Shown here: positions 1 through 6,912 of the stretch, one piece after another | Layout of the letters: the number at the start of each line of letters is the position of its first letter | Numbering within the stretch: position 1 is the stretch's first letter | Assembly (NCBI GenBank): GCA_018678395.1 | Contig: JAHHMJ010000037.1 | Coordinates: forward strand, 1 to 8,404 | Source: Gemmatimonadota bacterium | Lineage (GTDB): Bacteria; Gemmatimonadota; Gemmatimonadetes; Longimicrobiales; Gaopeijiaceae | Reading direction: 5' to 3' | Length of the DNA stretch: 8,404 nt | Made by a program: the position numbers and the translations under genes | The notes under the pieces: model-generated | The model's input: the letters and a program-made list of their open reading frames with translations, nothing else | What the model was told of the DNA's origin: nothing | The model's database searches: none

Positions 1-1463
1 ACCTGAAGGTCCAGGCGCGGGTGCTGCGGCGCGAAGAGGCGACGGGTGCCGACCACTCCGAGCGCCTGGCCACGATCGCCGACGAGACCGAGAAGGTCTC
101 GGCTCGGCTCGAGGCGCTGCAGGCCCGCTGGGAGACCGAAAAGGATCTCGTGGGACGCATCCGCTCGCTGCGTGAGGAGCTGGAGCGTCGCGTGGACGGA
201 GCCGGTGTCCGTACGGCCAGCAAGCCGGAGGGAGAGGGAGCGGCAGCCGAAGCGGCCGGGGCCGCCGACGCGGCGGGCGAGGAGGCGTCCGAGGGCGCTG
301 ACGCCGAGACGCCGCTGTCGGCCGATGAGGAGTTCCAGGCCGAGATCGCCGATCAGCCCGACGAGGAGCTGCGGACGCAGCTGGCCGCGCTGATGGAGGA
401 GCTGGAAGAGGTGCAGGGCGACGACGGGCTCGTGCCGGTCTTCGTGGACACCGAGCTGGTCGGGCGCGTGATCTCCGGCTGGACCGGGATCCCCGTGGGC
501 AAGATGATGCGCGACCAGATCACCATGGCGCTCGAGCTGGAGGCGCGGCTGGGCGAGCGTATCATCGGGCAGGATCACGCGCTGGAGGTCATCAGTCAGC
601 GGATCCGTACTTCGAAGGCCGGCATCGACGATCCGCAGAAGCCCGTCGGCGTGTTCCTGCTCGTGGGTCCCAGCGGCGTCGGCAAGACCGAGACGGCGCT
701 CTCGCTCTCCGATCTGATGTTCGGTGGAGAGGAGAACATCATCACGATCAACATGTCGGAGTTCCAGGAGGCCCACACGGTCTCGACGCTCAAGGGATCG
801 CCTCCGGGATACGTCGGCTACGGCGAAGGGGGTGTGCTGACCGAAGCGGTGCGGAGGCGGCCCTACTCGGTGGTGCTGCTCGACGAGATCGAGAAAGCCC
901 ATCCCGACGTCCTGGAGCTGTTCTTCCAGGTGTTCGACAAGGGCCGCATGGAAGACGGCGAGGGCCGCGAGATCGACTTCAAGAACTGCATCATCGTTCT
1001 CACGTCGAACGCCGGCACCGAGACGCTCATGAAGCTGACGGCCGATCCGGACACGATGCCGGGGCCGCAGGGGCTGGTGAAGGCGCTCAAGCCCGAGCTC
1101 GACAAGACGTTCCAGCCCGCGTTCCTCGGGCGGACCGTGATCATCCCGTTCTTCCCGCTCCGGGACGAGGCGCTGCGCATCATCATCGACCTCAAGCTCA
1201 ACAAGGTCCGTCGTCGCCTCCGTGACGCGCACCACGTCGAACTCATGGTCGAAGAGGCCGTGATGGACGCGATCGCGGCCCGGTGCACCGAAGTGGAGAG
1301 TGGGGCCCGCAACATCGACAACATCCTGACCAACACCGTCATGCCCGACGTGTCGCGACTGATCCTCAACTGGCTGATGGAGGAAGATCGGCCGGAGGCG
1401 ATTCACGTCACGGTGGGCGACGGCGGTCATTTCGAATACGCCGGCGTAGACGCGGGCGGCTGA
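1..1463 (+). CDS. clpV: T6SS AAA+ ATPase ClpV (TssH), C-terminal part, truncated by window edge
   Basis: The reading frame is open to the left edge, so the real start lies outside and the visible part begins in the coiled-coil middle region. ClpV is a hexameric Clp/HSP100-type ATPase that unfolds and recycles the contracted TssB-TssC sheath of type VI secretion in the cytoplasm. Visible in order: a charged coiled coil (to about 200), an Ala/Glu-rich low-complexity stretch (216-350), the TGIPV linker typical of Clp ATPases (483-497), then the second AAA+ module. That module has Walker A GPSGVGKT (666-689), a GYVG pore loop (807-818), Walker B ending in Asp-Glu (870-887), the sensor-1 Asn (1008), a likely arginine finger in FLGR (1131) and a sensor-2 GAR motif (1302-1310). 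All ATPase motifs look intact. The wording around the linker and the adjacent vgrG and PAAR genes favour ClpV over the housekeeping chaperone ClpB. The first AAA+ module and the N-domain cannot be judged here. Confidence 0.93.
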   Translation, partial: LKVQARVLRREEATGADHSERLATIADETEKVSARLEALQARWETEKDLVGRIRSLREELERRVDGAGVRTASKPEGEGAAAEAAGAADAAGEEASEGADAETPLSADEEFQAEIADQPDEELRTQLAALMEELEEVQGDDGLVPVFVDTELVGRVISGWTGIPVGKMMRDQITMALELEARLGERIIGQDHALEVISQRIRTSKAGIDDPQKPVGVFLLVGPSGVGKTETALSLSDLMFGGEENIITINMSEFQEAHTVSTLKGSPPGYVGYGEGGVLTEAVRRRPYSVVLLDEIEKAHPDVLELFFQVFDKGRMEDGEGREIDFKNCIIVLTSNAGTETLMKLTADPDTMPGPQGLVKALKPELDKTFQPAFLGRTVIIPFFPLRDEALRIIIDLKLNKVRRRLRDAHHVELMVEEAVMDAIAARCTEVESGARNIDNILTNTVMPDVSRLILNWLMEEDRPEAIHVTVGDGGHFEYAGVDAGG

Positions 1464-1481
1464 CCCCCCGGAGGCCCCACG

Positions 1482-3638
1482 ATGGGCAAATACTCGCAGA
1501 GCGGCCGGCCCATGCGGGTCGACGGCCCGCTCCCCGAAGACACCCTCCTGCTGGAGGGCTTCGAGGCGGAGGAGGGGCTGTCGCGCCCGTACCTCTACAC
1601 GCTCGACTTCGTATCGGAGGACCGTGCGGTCGATCCGAAACACGTTCTGCGAGAGCCCTTCCTCGTCTCGCTCGAGACCCTCGCGGAACAGGATCCGTTC
1701 CTGACGCACGGGGTCGTCCGGTCGTTCGTTCGCCTCGGAGTGTCCGAAGAACTGGCGAGTTACCGGGCCGAGATGGTCCCCGCGTTCTGGTTCCTCACGC
1801 AGACGTTCGACTGCAAGATCTTCCAGGAGATGACGGCGCTGGAGATCGTCAAGGAGGTTCTGGACAAGGCCGACCCGAAGGTGGAGTACGAAGACCGTTG
1901 CACACGGACCCCCCCGAAGCGCGAGTACTGCGTCCAGTACCGTGAAAGCAGCTTCAACTTCGTGGCGCGGCTGCTCGAGGAGGAGGGCATCTTCTACTTC
2001 TTCGAGCACGGTGAGAGTGCGCACAAACTGATCCTCGCCGACGCGAAGAGCGCGTTCAAACCGTGTCCCGGCTACGAGAAGCTGCGGGTCGATCCGGAGG
2101 GCGCGCTCGAACAGCAGTGGATCCGCTCGCTGGTCGAGGAGCACGCCGTGCGCAGCTACGAGGTGATGCTGTCGGACTATGATCCGTTGCAGCCATCACT
2201 GCAGCTCTTCGGGTCGGGGCGGGGACAGGAGATCGTCATGGACCCGGTCTTCGACTACCCCGGGCTCTTCACCGATCGAGACGTGGGCGAGCAACGCGCC
2301 CGGATCGACCTCGAGCGTCGCGAGAAGATGCAGCACCGGGTGTCGGGGACCTCCACCGCGCACGGTCTACGCGCGGGCACGGTCATCGAAGTCGAGGACC
2401 ACGTGCGGGCCGAAGCGAATCGCGGCTACTATCTGGACCGGATTCGGCACAGCGCCCACAGCGGCGGATTCCGAGCGTGGGACGACGCCGACTTCCACTA
2501 TTCGAACGAGTTCACGGCTTTTCCGGACGACGTGCCGTTCCGACCCGACATCGAGGCCCGTCGACCCATCGTGCGGGGCACGCAGACCGCCGTAGTGGTG
2601 GGGAAGAAGGGTGAGGAGGTCTGGGTCGATCAGCACGGTCGCATCAAGGTCCAATTCCACTGGGACCGCTACGGAAAGAAGGACGAGAACAGCTCGTGTT
2701 GGGTTCGCGTGTCGACGCAGACCGCCGGCAAGAACTGGGGGCACATCGAGATTCCCCGTATCGGCCACGAGGTGATCGTCGACTTCCTCGAGGGGAATCC
2801 GGATCGACCCATCGTCGTGGGCAGCGTCTACAACGCGGAGATGACCACACCCTACCCACTGCCCGACAAGCAGCTCGTCAGCGGCATCAAGACGAAGAGC
2901 TCGCCGAAAGCCACCGGCTACAACGAGTTCATCATGGATGACCTCAAGGACGAGGAGCTCATCCGCATGCACGCCCAGCGCAATCACCAGGTCAAGATCC
3001 TCCGCACGGAGAGCCGCTCCATCGGGGAGCACCAGCTGGAGCTGATCACCGGGGCGCGGGGCACCAGAATCGACGGCAAGGCGAAGCTGAAGTTGGAGGA
3101 CTCCGACGAGATCGGCGACGTCGACGATGGCGGCGGGAAGTGGGACAAGGACCTCGGCGACGTTCTGGTGGTGGAGGAGAACCGCTTCGTCCACGTCAAG
3201 AAGGAACAGGACGTGACGGCCGAGAAGGGGCACCACCTCCTGGTGAAGAAGGGCGATGTCACCTCGACCATCGAGGAAGGCAACCACGAAGAGACGATCG
3301 AGAAGGGCGATCACACCACGAAGGTCACCGGTGGGGACATCACGGTCTCCGCGACCACCGGGCAGATCGCGATGGATGCCAAGACGAAGATCGTACTGAA
3401 GTGCGGCGGATCTTCGATCACCATGGAGCCGGCCAAGATCACCCTGAAGATCGGAGGCTCGAAGGTCGTCATGGACCCGAGTAGCGTGAAGATCGAGGGC
3501 GGAATGTTCGAGGCGAAGGGCAAGATGACTGCGAAGGTCGAAGGCGGGATCCAGGGCACCTTCAAGGGTGGCGTCACGGGACAGTTCGAGGGTGGAGCGA
3601 TGGCGATGGTGAAGGGCGGCATCGTGAAGATCAACTGA
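1482..3638 (+). CDS. vgrG: T6SS spike protein VgrG (TssI), no effector extension
   Basis: VgrG trimers form the needle-like spike on the Hcp tube, equivalent to phage T4 gp27-gp5. The 718 residues fall into a gp27-like N-terminal base (about 10-350), which includes the family's hallmark segment YRESSFNFVARLLEEEGIF (153-171). Next comes a gp5-like OB-fold (about 365-452) with VDQHGRIKVQFHWDR and the segment RIGHEVIVDFLEGNPDRP. A long beta-helix needle follows (about 480-718). The last 47 residues run in a register of about 8 with repeated Glu/Lys-Gly-Gly and end in GGIVKIN, a typical PAAR-docking end. There is no extra C-terminal domain, so this is a structural VgrG rather than an 'evolved' effector-carrying one. 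The ATG is preceded by GGAGG (1470-1474) at 7 nt. It lies 18 nt after clpV and 16 nt before the next gene, which implies co-transcription. Confidence 0.96.
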   Translation: MGKYSQSGRPMRVDGPLPEDTLLLEGFEAEEGLSRPYLYTLDFVSEDRAVDPKHVLREPFLVSLETLAEQDPFLTHGVVRSFVRLGVSEELASYRAEMVPAFWFLTQTFDCKIFQEMTALEIVKEVLDKADPKVEYEDRCTRTPPKREYCVQYRESSFNFVARLLEEEGIFYFFEHGESAHKLILADAKSAFKPCPGYEKLRVDPEGALEQQWIRSLVEEHAVRSYEVMLSDYDPLQPSLQLFGSGRGQEIVMDPVFDYPGLFTDRDVGEQRARIDLERREKMQHRVSGTSTAHGLRAGTVIEVEDHVRAEANRGYYLDRIRHSAHSGGFRAWDDADFHYSNEFTAFPDDVPFRPDIEARRPIVRGTQTAVVVGKKGEEVWVDQHGRIKVQFHWDRYGKKDENSSCWVRVSTQTAGKNWGHIEIPRIGHEVIVDFLEGNPDRPIVVGSVYNAEMTTPYPLPDKQLVSGIKTKSSPKATGYNEFIMDDLKDEELIRMHAQRNHQVKILRTESRSIGEHQLELITGARGTRIDGKAKLKLEDSDEIGDVDDGGGKWDKDLGDVLVVEENRFVHVKKEQDVTAEKGHHLLVKKGDVTSTIEEGNHEETIEKGDHTTKVTGGDITVSATTGQIAMDAKTKIVLKCGGSSITMEPAKITLKIGGSKVVMDPSSVKIEGGMFEAKGKMTAKVEGGIQGTFKGGVTGQFEGGAMAMVKGGIVKIN

Positions 3639-3654
3639 GGCGGGGAGGAGACCG

Positions 3655-4269
3655 ATGACATCGACCGGACAGGCTTCCCAGAATCTCCCGCCCGCGCCGT
3701 TGGCGGTTCAGGTGGCGGCCGGCGTCGAACTCGACGACGAGGCGCTCGCTCACCTCGACGACGAGGTGACGGCGCCGGCCTTCTTCGACCGCTTGGTTCA
3801 GGCCGAACTTCACCTCGATGCCACCCGCTTCCTGGCCCATGCATTGGCGCCCCGATCTGCCGTGTGGTGGGCCTGGGGCTGCGCGAAGCAGGCGGCCGGT
3901 GACGAGCCACCCCAGTCGGTTGCACGCAGTCTCGAGGCGACCCGGGTGTGGCTCGCCGAACCGACCGATTCCCGGCGCCACGCGGCGGGGGATGTGGGTC
4001 GGGAGGTCGAGGATCCTGATGCCGCCGCCCTGTCGGCCATGGCGGCGTTCTTCGCCGAGGGTGACATGAATCCGCCCGGCACTCCGCCCGGCCAGGCCCC
4101 GACTCCGCCCCCACCGGGGGTGGCGGCTAAACTCGCGGCCGGGGCGGTCAGCCTCGCGGCGATGGGTGACGACCCCGACGGTATGCCGGAGAGGCTCGAC
4201 CTCTACCTGAGGCAGGGCCGCCAGGTCGCCCGCAAATCCGGCCTCTGGGTCGACGAGGAGGAGGTGTAG
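3655..4269 (+). CDS. T6SS-associated helical protein of unknown function between vgrG and PAAR (possibly DUF6931-like)
   Basis: This 204-aa soluble protein has no signal peptide and no transmembrane segment. The clearest conserved-looking block is at residues 42-79, an amphipathic stretch containing DATRFLAHALAPRSAVWWAW. A second helical part follows (about 88-135), then a proline-rich linker (139-155, including PTPPPPG) and a C-terminal helical part ending in an acidic tail. From memory the RFLAHAL...AVWW pattern recalls the domain called DUF6931, found beside vgrG and PAAR genes in other bacteria. I could not check this. No catalytic motif is recognisable. The ATG has a strong GGGGAGGAG leader (3642-3650), and the gene sits between vgrG and PAAR in the same operon. 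By inference it may be a spike-assembly chaperone or cargo adaptor, but an effector cannot be excluded. The gene call is secure; the function is not. Confidence 0.85.
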   Translation: MTSTGQASQNLPPAPLAVQVAAGVELDDEALAHLDDEVTAPAFFDRLVQAELHLDATRFLAHALAPRSAVWWAWGCAKQAAGDEPPQSVARSLEATRVWLAEPTDSRRHAAGDVGREVEDPDAAALSAMAAFFAEGDMNPPGTPPGQAPTPPPPGVAAKLAAGAVSLAAMGDDPDGMPERLDLYLRQGRQVARKSGLWVDEEEV

Positions 4270-4273
4270 GGTC

Positions 4274-4576
4274 GTGTCCAAGCCCGCTGCGCGTATCACG
4301 GACATGCACGTCTGCCCGATGGTCACACCGGGTGTGCCGCCCATCCCTCACGTCGGAGGGCCAATTCTTCCACCCGGCGCCCCCACGGTGCTGGTCGGCA
4401 ACCTGCCTGTTGCTGTGGTGGGAGGGATGGCGACCTGCGTGGGCCCCCCGGATGTCCTGGCTCTCGGGAGCTTCACCGTACTCTCGACGAACCGGCCCAC
4501 GGCTCGGATGGGGGATATGACGGGCCATGGTGGGTCGATCGTGATGGGCTTCCCGACGGTGTTGGTCGGCGGCTGA
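4274..4576 (+). CDS. PAAR-domain T6SS spike-tip protein
   Basis: A minimal PAAR protein of 100 residues. PAAR proteins fold into a small zinc-bound cone that sharpens the VgrG trimer and helps pierce target membranes. The family pattern is clear: PAARITD at residues 4-10, HVGGP at 26-30, CVGPPD at 55-60, ARMGDMTGHGG at 77-87, and a terminal PTVLVGG. His12, Cys14, His26, Cys55 and His85 are available for zinc; three His and one Cys among them would match the known site. There is no N- or C-terminal extension, so no fused toxin and no Rhs domain. The GTG start at 4274 is chosen because AGGAGGT (4259-4265) lies 8 nt upstream, inside the end of the preceding gene, whose stop is only 4 nt away. 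This suggests translational coupling. Confidence 0.95.
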   Translation: MSKPAARITDMHVCPMVTPGVPPIPHVGGPILPPGAPTVLVGNLPVAVVGGMATCVGPPDVLALGSFTVLSTNRPTARMGDMTGHGGSIVMGFPTVLVGG

Positions 4577-4584
4577 GCGGCCCC

Positions 4585-4863
4585 GTGGGCACCCTGCTCG
4601 GACTGGGCCGCCTGAGAAACGCACTGCTCCTGCGTGGCGCCGCCATCTGGGTCGGCCTGCGTGTGATGGCCGCCTGGGCCGGGATCGGTGACCCCACCGT
4701 CGCCCAGGAGCTCTTCATCCTCGCGCTCGTAGGGGGACTGGTCGTCTGGGACGCCCGCCGCCGGAACGAGCACGTCTGGCTCGCGAACCTCGGGGTGTCG
4801 GTGTGGCCGATGGCCGTGCTCGGCGCCTGCGGTGCGCTGCCGCTGGAGCTGCTGGTGCCCTGA
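4585..4863 (+). CDS. small predicted membrane protein, unknown function
   Basis: A 92-aa hydrophobic protein with about three membrane-spanning stretches: residues 16-34 (with Arg17 and Arg26, so perhaps partly amphipathic), 41-56 and 64-90. The positive cluster ARRRNE (57-62) between the second and third predicts that this loop faces the cytoplasm. I do not recognise a family. Supporting its reality are the open frame with membrane-like composition and its place 8 nt behind the PAAR gene on the same strand. It also fills the space up to the convergent regulator gene. Against it, the GTG start has only a weak ribosome site, so it may depend on coupling to PAAR translation. As the last gene of a T6SS spike operon it could be an immunity or accessory membrane protein, but nothing in the sequence shows that. 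Confidence 0.6.
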   Translation: MGTLLGLGRLRNALLLRGAAIWVGLRVMAAWAGIGDPTVAQELFILALVGGLVVWDARRRNEHVWLANLGVSVWPMAVLGACGALPLELLVP

Positions 4864-4871
4864 TCCTCGGC

Positions 4872-5618
4872 TCAGCCCGCGCGCTCCTCGCCGCGCAGGG
4901 CTTCCATCGCCGACCCGAGGAAGCTCCACACGTCGCTGCGGACGTGGATTCCCTGGTCGGTGAGGGGGCGTGAGCCCTGTGCCTCGTACATGGCGCGCAG
5001 CGAGCCTTCGAGTCCCGGATCACCCCCGGTGAATTCGCTGATCAGCTCGCGCGCCTGGCGGGCCAGGGTGGCGACGCGCGGGTGCAAAGGCGACAGCTCC
5101 TCGTCGACGGCGTCCCCCAGCTTGGCGAACAGCTCGATCCACTCCGTTTCGGCCTCGGTGAGGCGCCCGAGACCGAGGTCGTCGGCCCGGCGCGACAGCA
5201 GAGCGCGCTGCTCCGGGGAGTAGAATCGCTCCCAGCGCAGGGTGTCGTGGATGGCCTGCAACCAGGTGTCGGTACCGGCCTCCTCGCCGAGGGCCTCGCC
5301 GAGCTGGAGCAGGCGGTCCCGCTGCTCGGTAGTCGCACGCAGGTGGGCATCGAGTCGCGCGGCGTGCAGCCGCAGCACCTCGGGCAGGGGCGGGTCTCCC
5401 TCGTCGAGGCACCGCTTGATGTCGTCCAGAGACAGGCCGAGGTGACGCAGCGACGCGATGTGCTGGAGTCGCCGCAACTCGCCGGGGCCGTAGAGGCGAT
5501 AGCCGGCGGGAGTCCGCGCGAAGGGCCGCAGGAGCCCGATCTGGTCGTAGTGGTGGAGGGTGCGGACGGTAAGCCCGGTCCGCCCTGCCAACTCACCGAC
5601 GGTGAAGCGTTCGTTCAT
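4872..5618 (-). CDS. MerR-family transcriptional regulator, TipA-like
   Basis: The protein is 248 residues from ATG 5618. Residues 4-70 form the MerR winged helix-turn-helix: FTVGELAGRTGLTVRTLHHY, then DQIGLL, the wing with TPAGYRLY, and LRHLGLSLDDIKRCL. A long dimerisation helix follows (about 78-110). The C-terminal part (about 120-240) contains ERFYSPEQ and a helical layout like the TipAS ligand-binding domain, which in TipA binds thiopeptide antibiotics. MerR proteins bind dyads inside over-long promoter spacers and activate by distorting the DNA. The only Cys (residue 70) is in the DNA-binding part, so metal sensing of the CueR or MerR kind is not supported. ATG 5618 is preferred because the HTH begins at once after it; upstream codons overlap the aminotransferase gene and read as low-complexity Arg/Ser/Thr. 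It lies 55 nt downstream of that gene and may be partly co-transcribed. The ligand is unknown. Confidence 0.92.
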   Translation of the reverse strand: MNERFTVGELAGRTGLTVRTLHHYDQIGLLRPFARTPAGYRLYGPGELRRLQHIASLRHLGLSLDDIKRCLDEGDPPLPEVLRLHAARLDAHLRATTEQRDRLLQLGEALGEEAGTDTWLQAIHDTLRWERFYSPEQRALLSRRADDLGLGRLTEAETEWIELFAKLGDAVDEELSPLHPRVATLARQARELISEFTGGDPGLEGSLRAMYEAQGSRPLTDQGIHVRSDVWSFLGSAMEALRGEERAG

Positions 5619-5654
5619 CGATTCAAGATGCCCGGTCGGGTCGCCGACCGACAA
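5619..5654 (-). promoter_or_regulatory. candidate MerR-type promoter and autoregulatory operator of the TipA-like gene
   Basis: On the minus strand a TTGTCG element (5654-5649) and a CATCTT element (5630-5625) are 18 bp apart, and most of the gap is filled by a perfect dyad. A slightly long spacer holding a dyad is the known layout of MerR-family promoters. The expected start of transcription, 6-7 nt after the -10 element, falls on the A of ATG 5618. No Shine-Dalgarno sequence is seen, so a leaderless mRNA is possible. The -10 match is poor (3 of 6), so this is a suggestion from layout rather than sequence strength. Confidence 0.3.
5633..5650. repeat. perfect inverted repeat, 7-bp arms and 4-nt loop
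   Basis: CGGTCGG (5633-5639) and CCGACCG (5644-5650) are perfect complements separated by GTCG. It lies in the 55-nt gap between the aminotransferase stop and the MerR start. It could be the regulator's operator. As RNA it could be a hairpin at the end of the aminotransferase message, but no U-run follows on the minus strand, so a classical intrinsic terminator is unlikely. Confidence 0.6.
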
Positions 5655-5673
5655 GCCGAGGCCGCGGACGCCG

Positions 5674-6912
5674 TCACCCCGCTGCGATCCGGGCGACCCC
5701 CCGGCCGAGCCGGTCCACCTCTTCTGCGGTCGTGTAGATCGCGACGCCCGCGCGGACCAGGCCGTCGGCCGGGAGGCCCAGGTCCTCGACCACCGTGCTC
5801 GCGTAGAAGTCCCCGTGCGAGGTGAACACACCGTCGTCGTCGGACAGCCTCCGCGTGACCTCGTCCGAAGGCACTCCGTCGACGGTGAACGCCAGAGTGG
5901 AGGTCCGCAGCGTGCCGGGTGGCGGTCCGTAGAGCGTCACCGCCTGAATCGCCTCGAGCCCGCGCCAGAGTCGCTCGAGCAGCGTCGCTGCGCGGTCCTC
6001 GAGTTCATGAAAGACGTGGGCGAGCCGCTCGCGACGCGGCGCCTCGGACTGGTCCCCCGTGGCGAGGCCCGCCAGGAAGTCCACCGTGGCGCCGGCGCCG
6101 ACCATGGCTTCGTGCGGCAGCGTGCCCGTCTCGAGGCGTTCGCCCCCGTCGTCTCCGGCGCAGGGCAGCCGGGGGACGTCGAGGGTGGCGAGCCGAGACG
6201 CCTTCACGAAGAGGGCTCCGAGGTGGGGCCCGTAGAACTTGTAGGGAGAGCACGCGAACGCGTCGCACCCGAGGCGATGGACGTCCGGGAGGGAGTGCGG
6301 CGCGGAGTGTACCGCGTCGACGAAGGTGAATGCGCCGGCCGACGACGCGTGCTCGAGGAGCGGTTCGAGTTCGGTGACGGTCCCCAGCGCATTGGACGCG
6401 GCGCCGAGAGCGACGATGCGGGTGCGCGGTCCAACCAGTTCGTGGTACCGGTCGACGTCGAGACGGCCCGTGGCCGCGTCGAAGGGAACGGCTCGCACGA
6501 CGAGGTCGCGCTCGCGTGCGAGATCGAACCACGGCGCGACGTTCGCCTGGTGATCCAGGCGGGTCACGACGATCTCGTCGGCGGCTTCGAGTCCGCGTCC
6601 CAGCGCACGGGAGAGGTGGTAGGTGAGGGTCGTCATGTTCGCGCCGAACACCACCTCGTCCGAGCCGCACCCGAGGAAGTCGCCGACCGCGCTCCTCGCG
6701 TCGGCGAGCAGGGCATCGGTCTCGGCGCTGGTCGCGTACGCCCAGTGCGTGTTGGCGTTGTGGTGCAGGAGGTAGTCGGCCATGGCCTCCACCACGACGG
6801 CCGGCACCTGAGTCCCGCCCGGGCCGTCGAAGTACGCGGCGAGATGCCCCGCCTGTCGGCGTTGAAGTGCGGGAAAGCGACTGCGGATCTCGGCGACGTC
6901 GGCGACGGCCAC
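5674..6912 (-). CDS. class V PLP-dependent aminotransferase, cysteine desulfurase-like (TIGR01976-like)
   Basis: A 412-aa cytoplasmic fold-type I PLP enzyme of the NifS/SufS/isopenicillin-epimerase superfamily. Residue numbers are from GTG 6912. LDHQANVAPW (119-128) supplies the His that stacks on PLP. FVDAVHSAPH (197-206) has the Asp that pairs with the pyridine nitrogen. CSPYKFYGPHLG (221-232) carries the likely Schiff-base Lys225, and the Arg in VRAGVAIYTT (386-395) is the usual carboxylate anchor. Where true cysteine desulfurases have a catalytic Cys in the late loop, this protein reads SHGDFYA (365-371). Sulfur transfer from cysteine by the normal route is therefore doubtful, and the substrate is unknown. 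GTG 6912 is chosen because GGAG lies about 5-6 nt upstream and the conserved fold begins right after it. A longer frame upstream is proline/arginine-rich and runs into the oxidase gene. The length fits the 'cysteine desulfurase-like' family (about 400 aa). Confidence 0.9.
   Translation of the reverse strand: MAVADVAEIRSRFPALQRRQAGHLAAYFDGPGGTQVPAVVVEAMADYLLHHNANTHWAYATSAETDALLADARSAVGDFLGCGSDEVVFGANMTTLTYHLSRALGRGLEAADEIVVTRLDHQANVAPWFDLARERDLVVRAVPFDAATGRLDVDRYHELVGPRTRIVALGAASNALGTVTELEPLLEHASSAGAFTFVDAVHSAPHSLPDVHRLGCDAFACSPYKFYGPHLGALFVKASRLATLDVPRLPCAGDDGGERLETGTLPHEAMVGAGATVDFLAGLATGDQSEAPRRERLAHVFHELEDRAATLLERLWRGLEAIQAVTLYGPPPGTLRTSTLAFTVDGVPSDEVTRRLSDDDGVFTSHGDFYASTVVEDLGLPADGLVRAGVAIYTTAEEVDRLGRGVARIAAG

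Noticed and set aside
1283..1945. Plus-strand frame spanning the clpV-vgrG junction
   Set aside because: Overlaps two certain genes in another frame; Arg/Gly/Pro-rich shadow.
2367..3314. 315-codon minus-strand frame opposite vgrG, rich in Leu, Val and Asp
   Set aside because: Mirror of the vgrG coding pattern; the apparent hydrophobic repeats come from reading Lys/Asp/Glu codons backwards. No ribosome site or motif.
1482..3638. Possible effector domain at the VgrG C-terminus
   Set aside because: The protein ends in the beta-helix repeats and GGIVKIN; no extra domain follows.
3631..4344. Minus-strand frames opposite the 204-aa gene and the PAAR start
   Set aside because: Antisense to genes with strong ribosome sites and, for PAAR, clear family motifs; no motif of their own.
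4876..4897. GC-rich complementary stretches near the MerR stop as a terminator
   Set aside because: Short imperfect arms inside the coding end and no U-run on either strand.
4872..5618. Possibility that the MerR protein is CueR controlling the copper oxidase
   Set aside because: It lacks the C-terminal metal-binding cysteines of CueR, has a TipAS-like C-terminal domain instead, and no CueR-type operator is seen before the oxidase.
5619..5831. 71-residue N-terminal extension of the MerR regulator
   Set aside because: The extension overlaps the aminotransferase 3' end in another frame and is Arg/Ser/Thr low complexity; the HTH begins right after ATG 5618.
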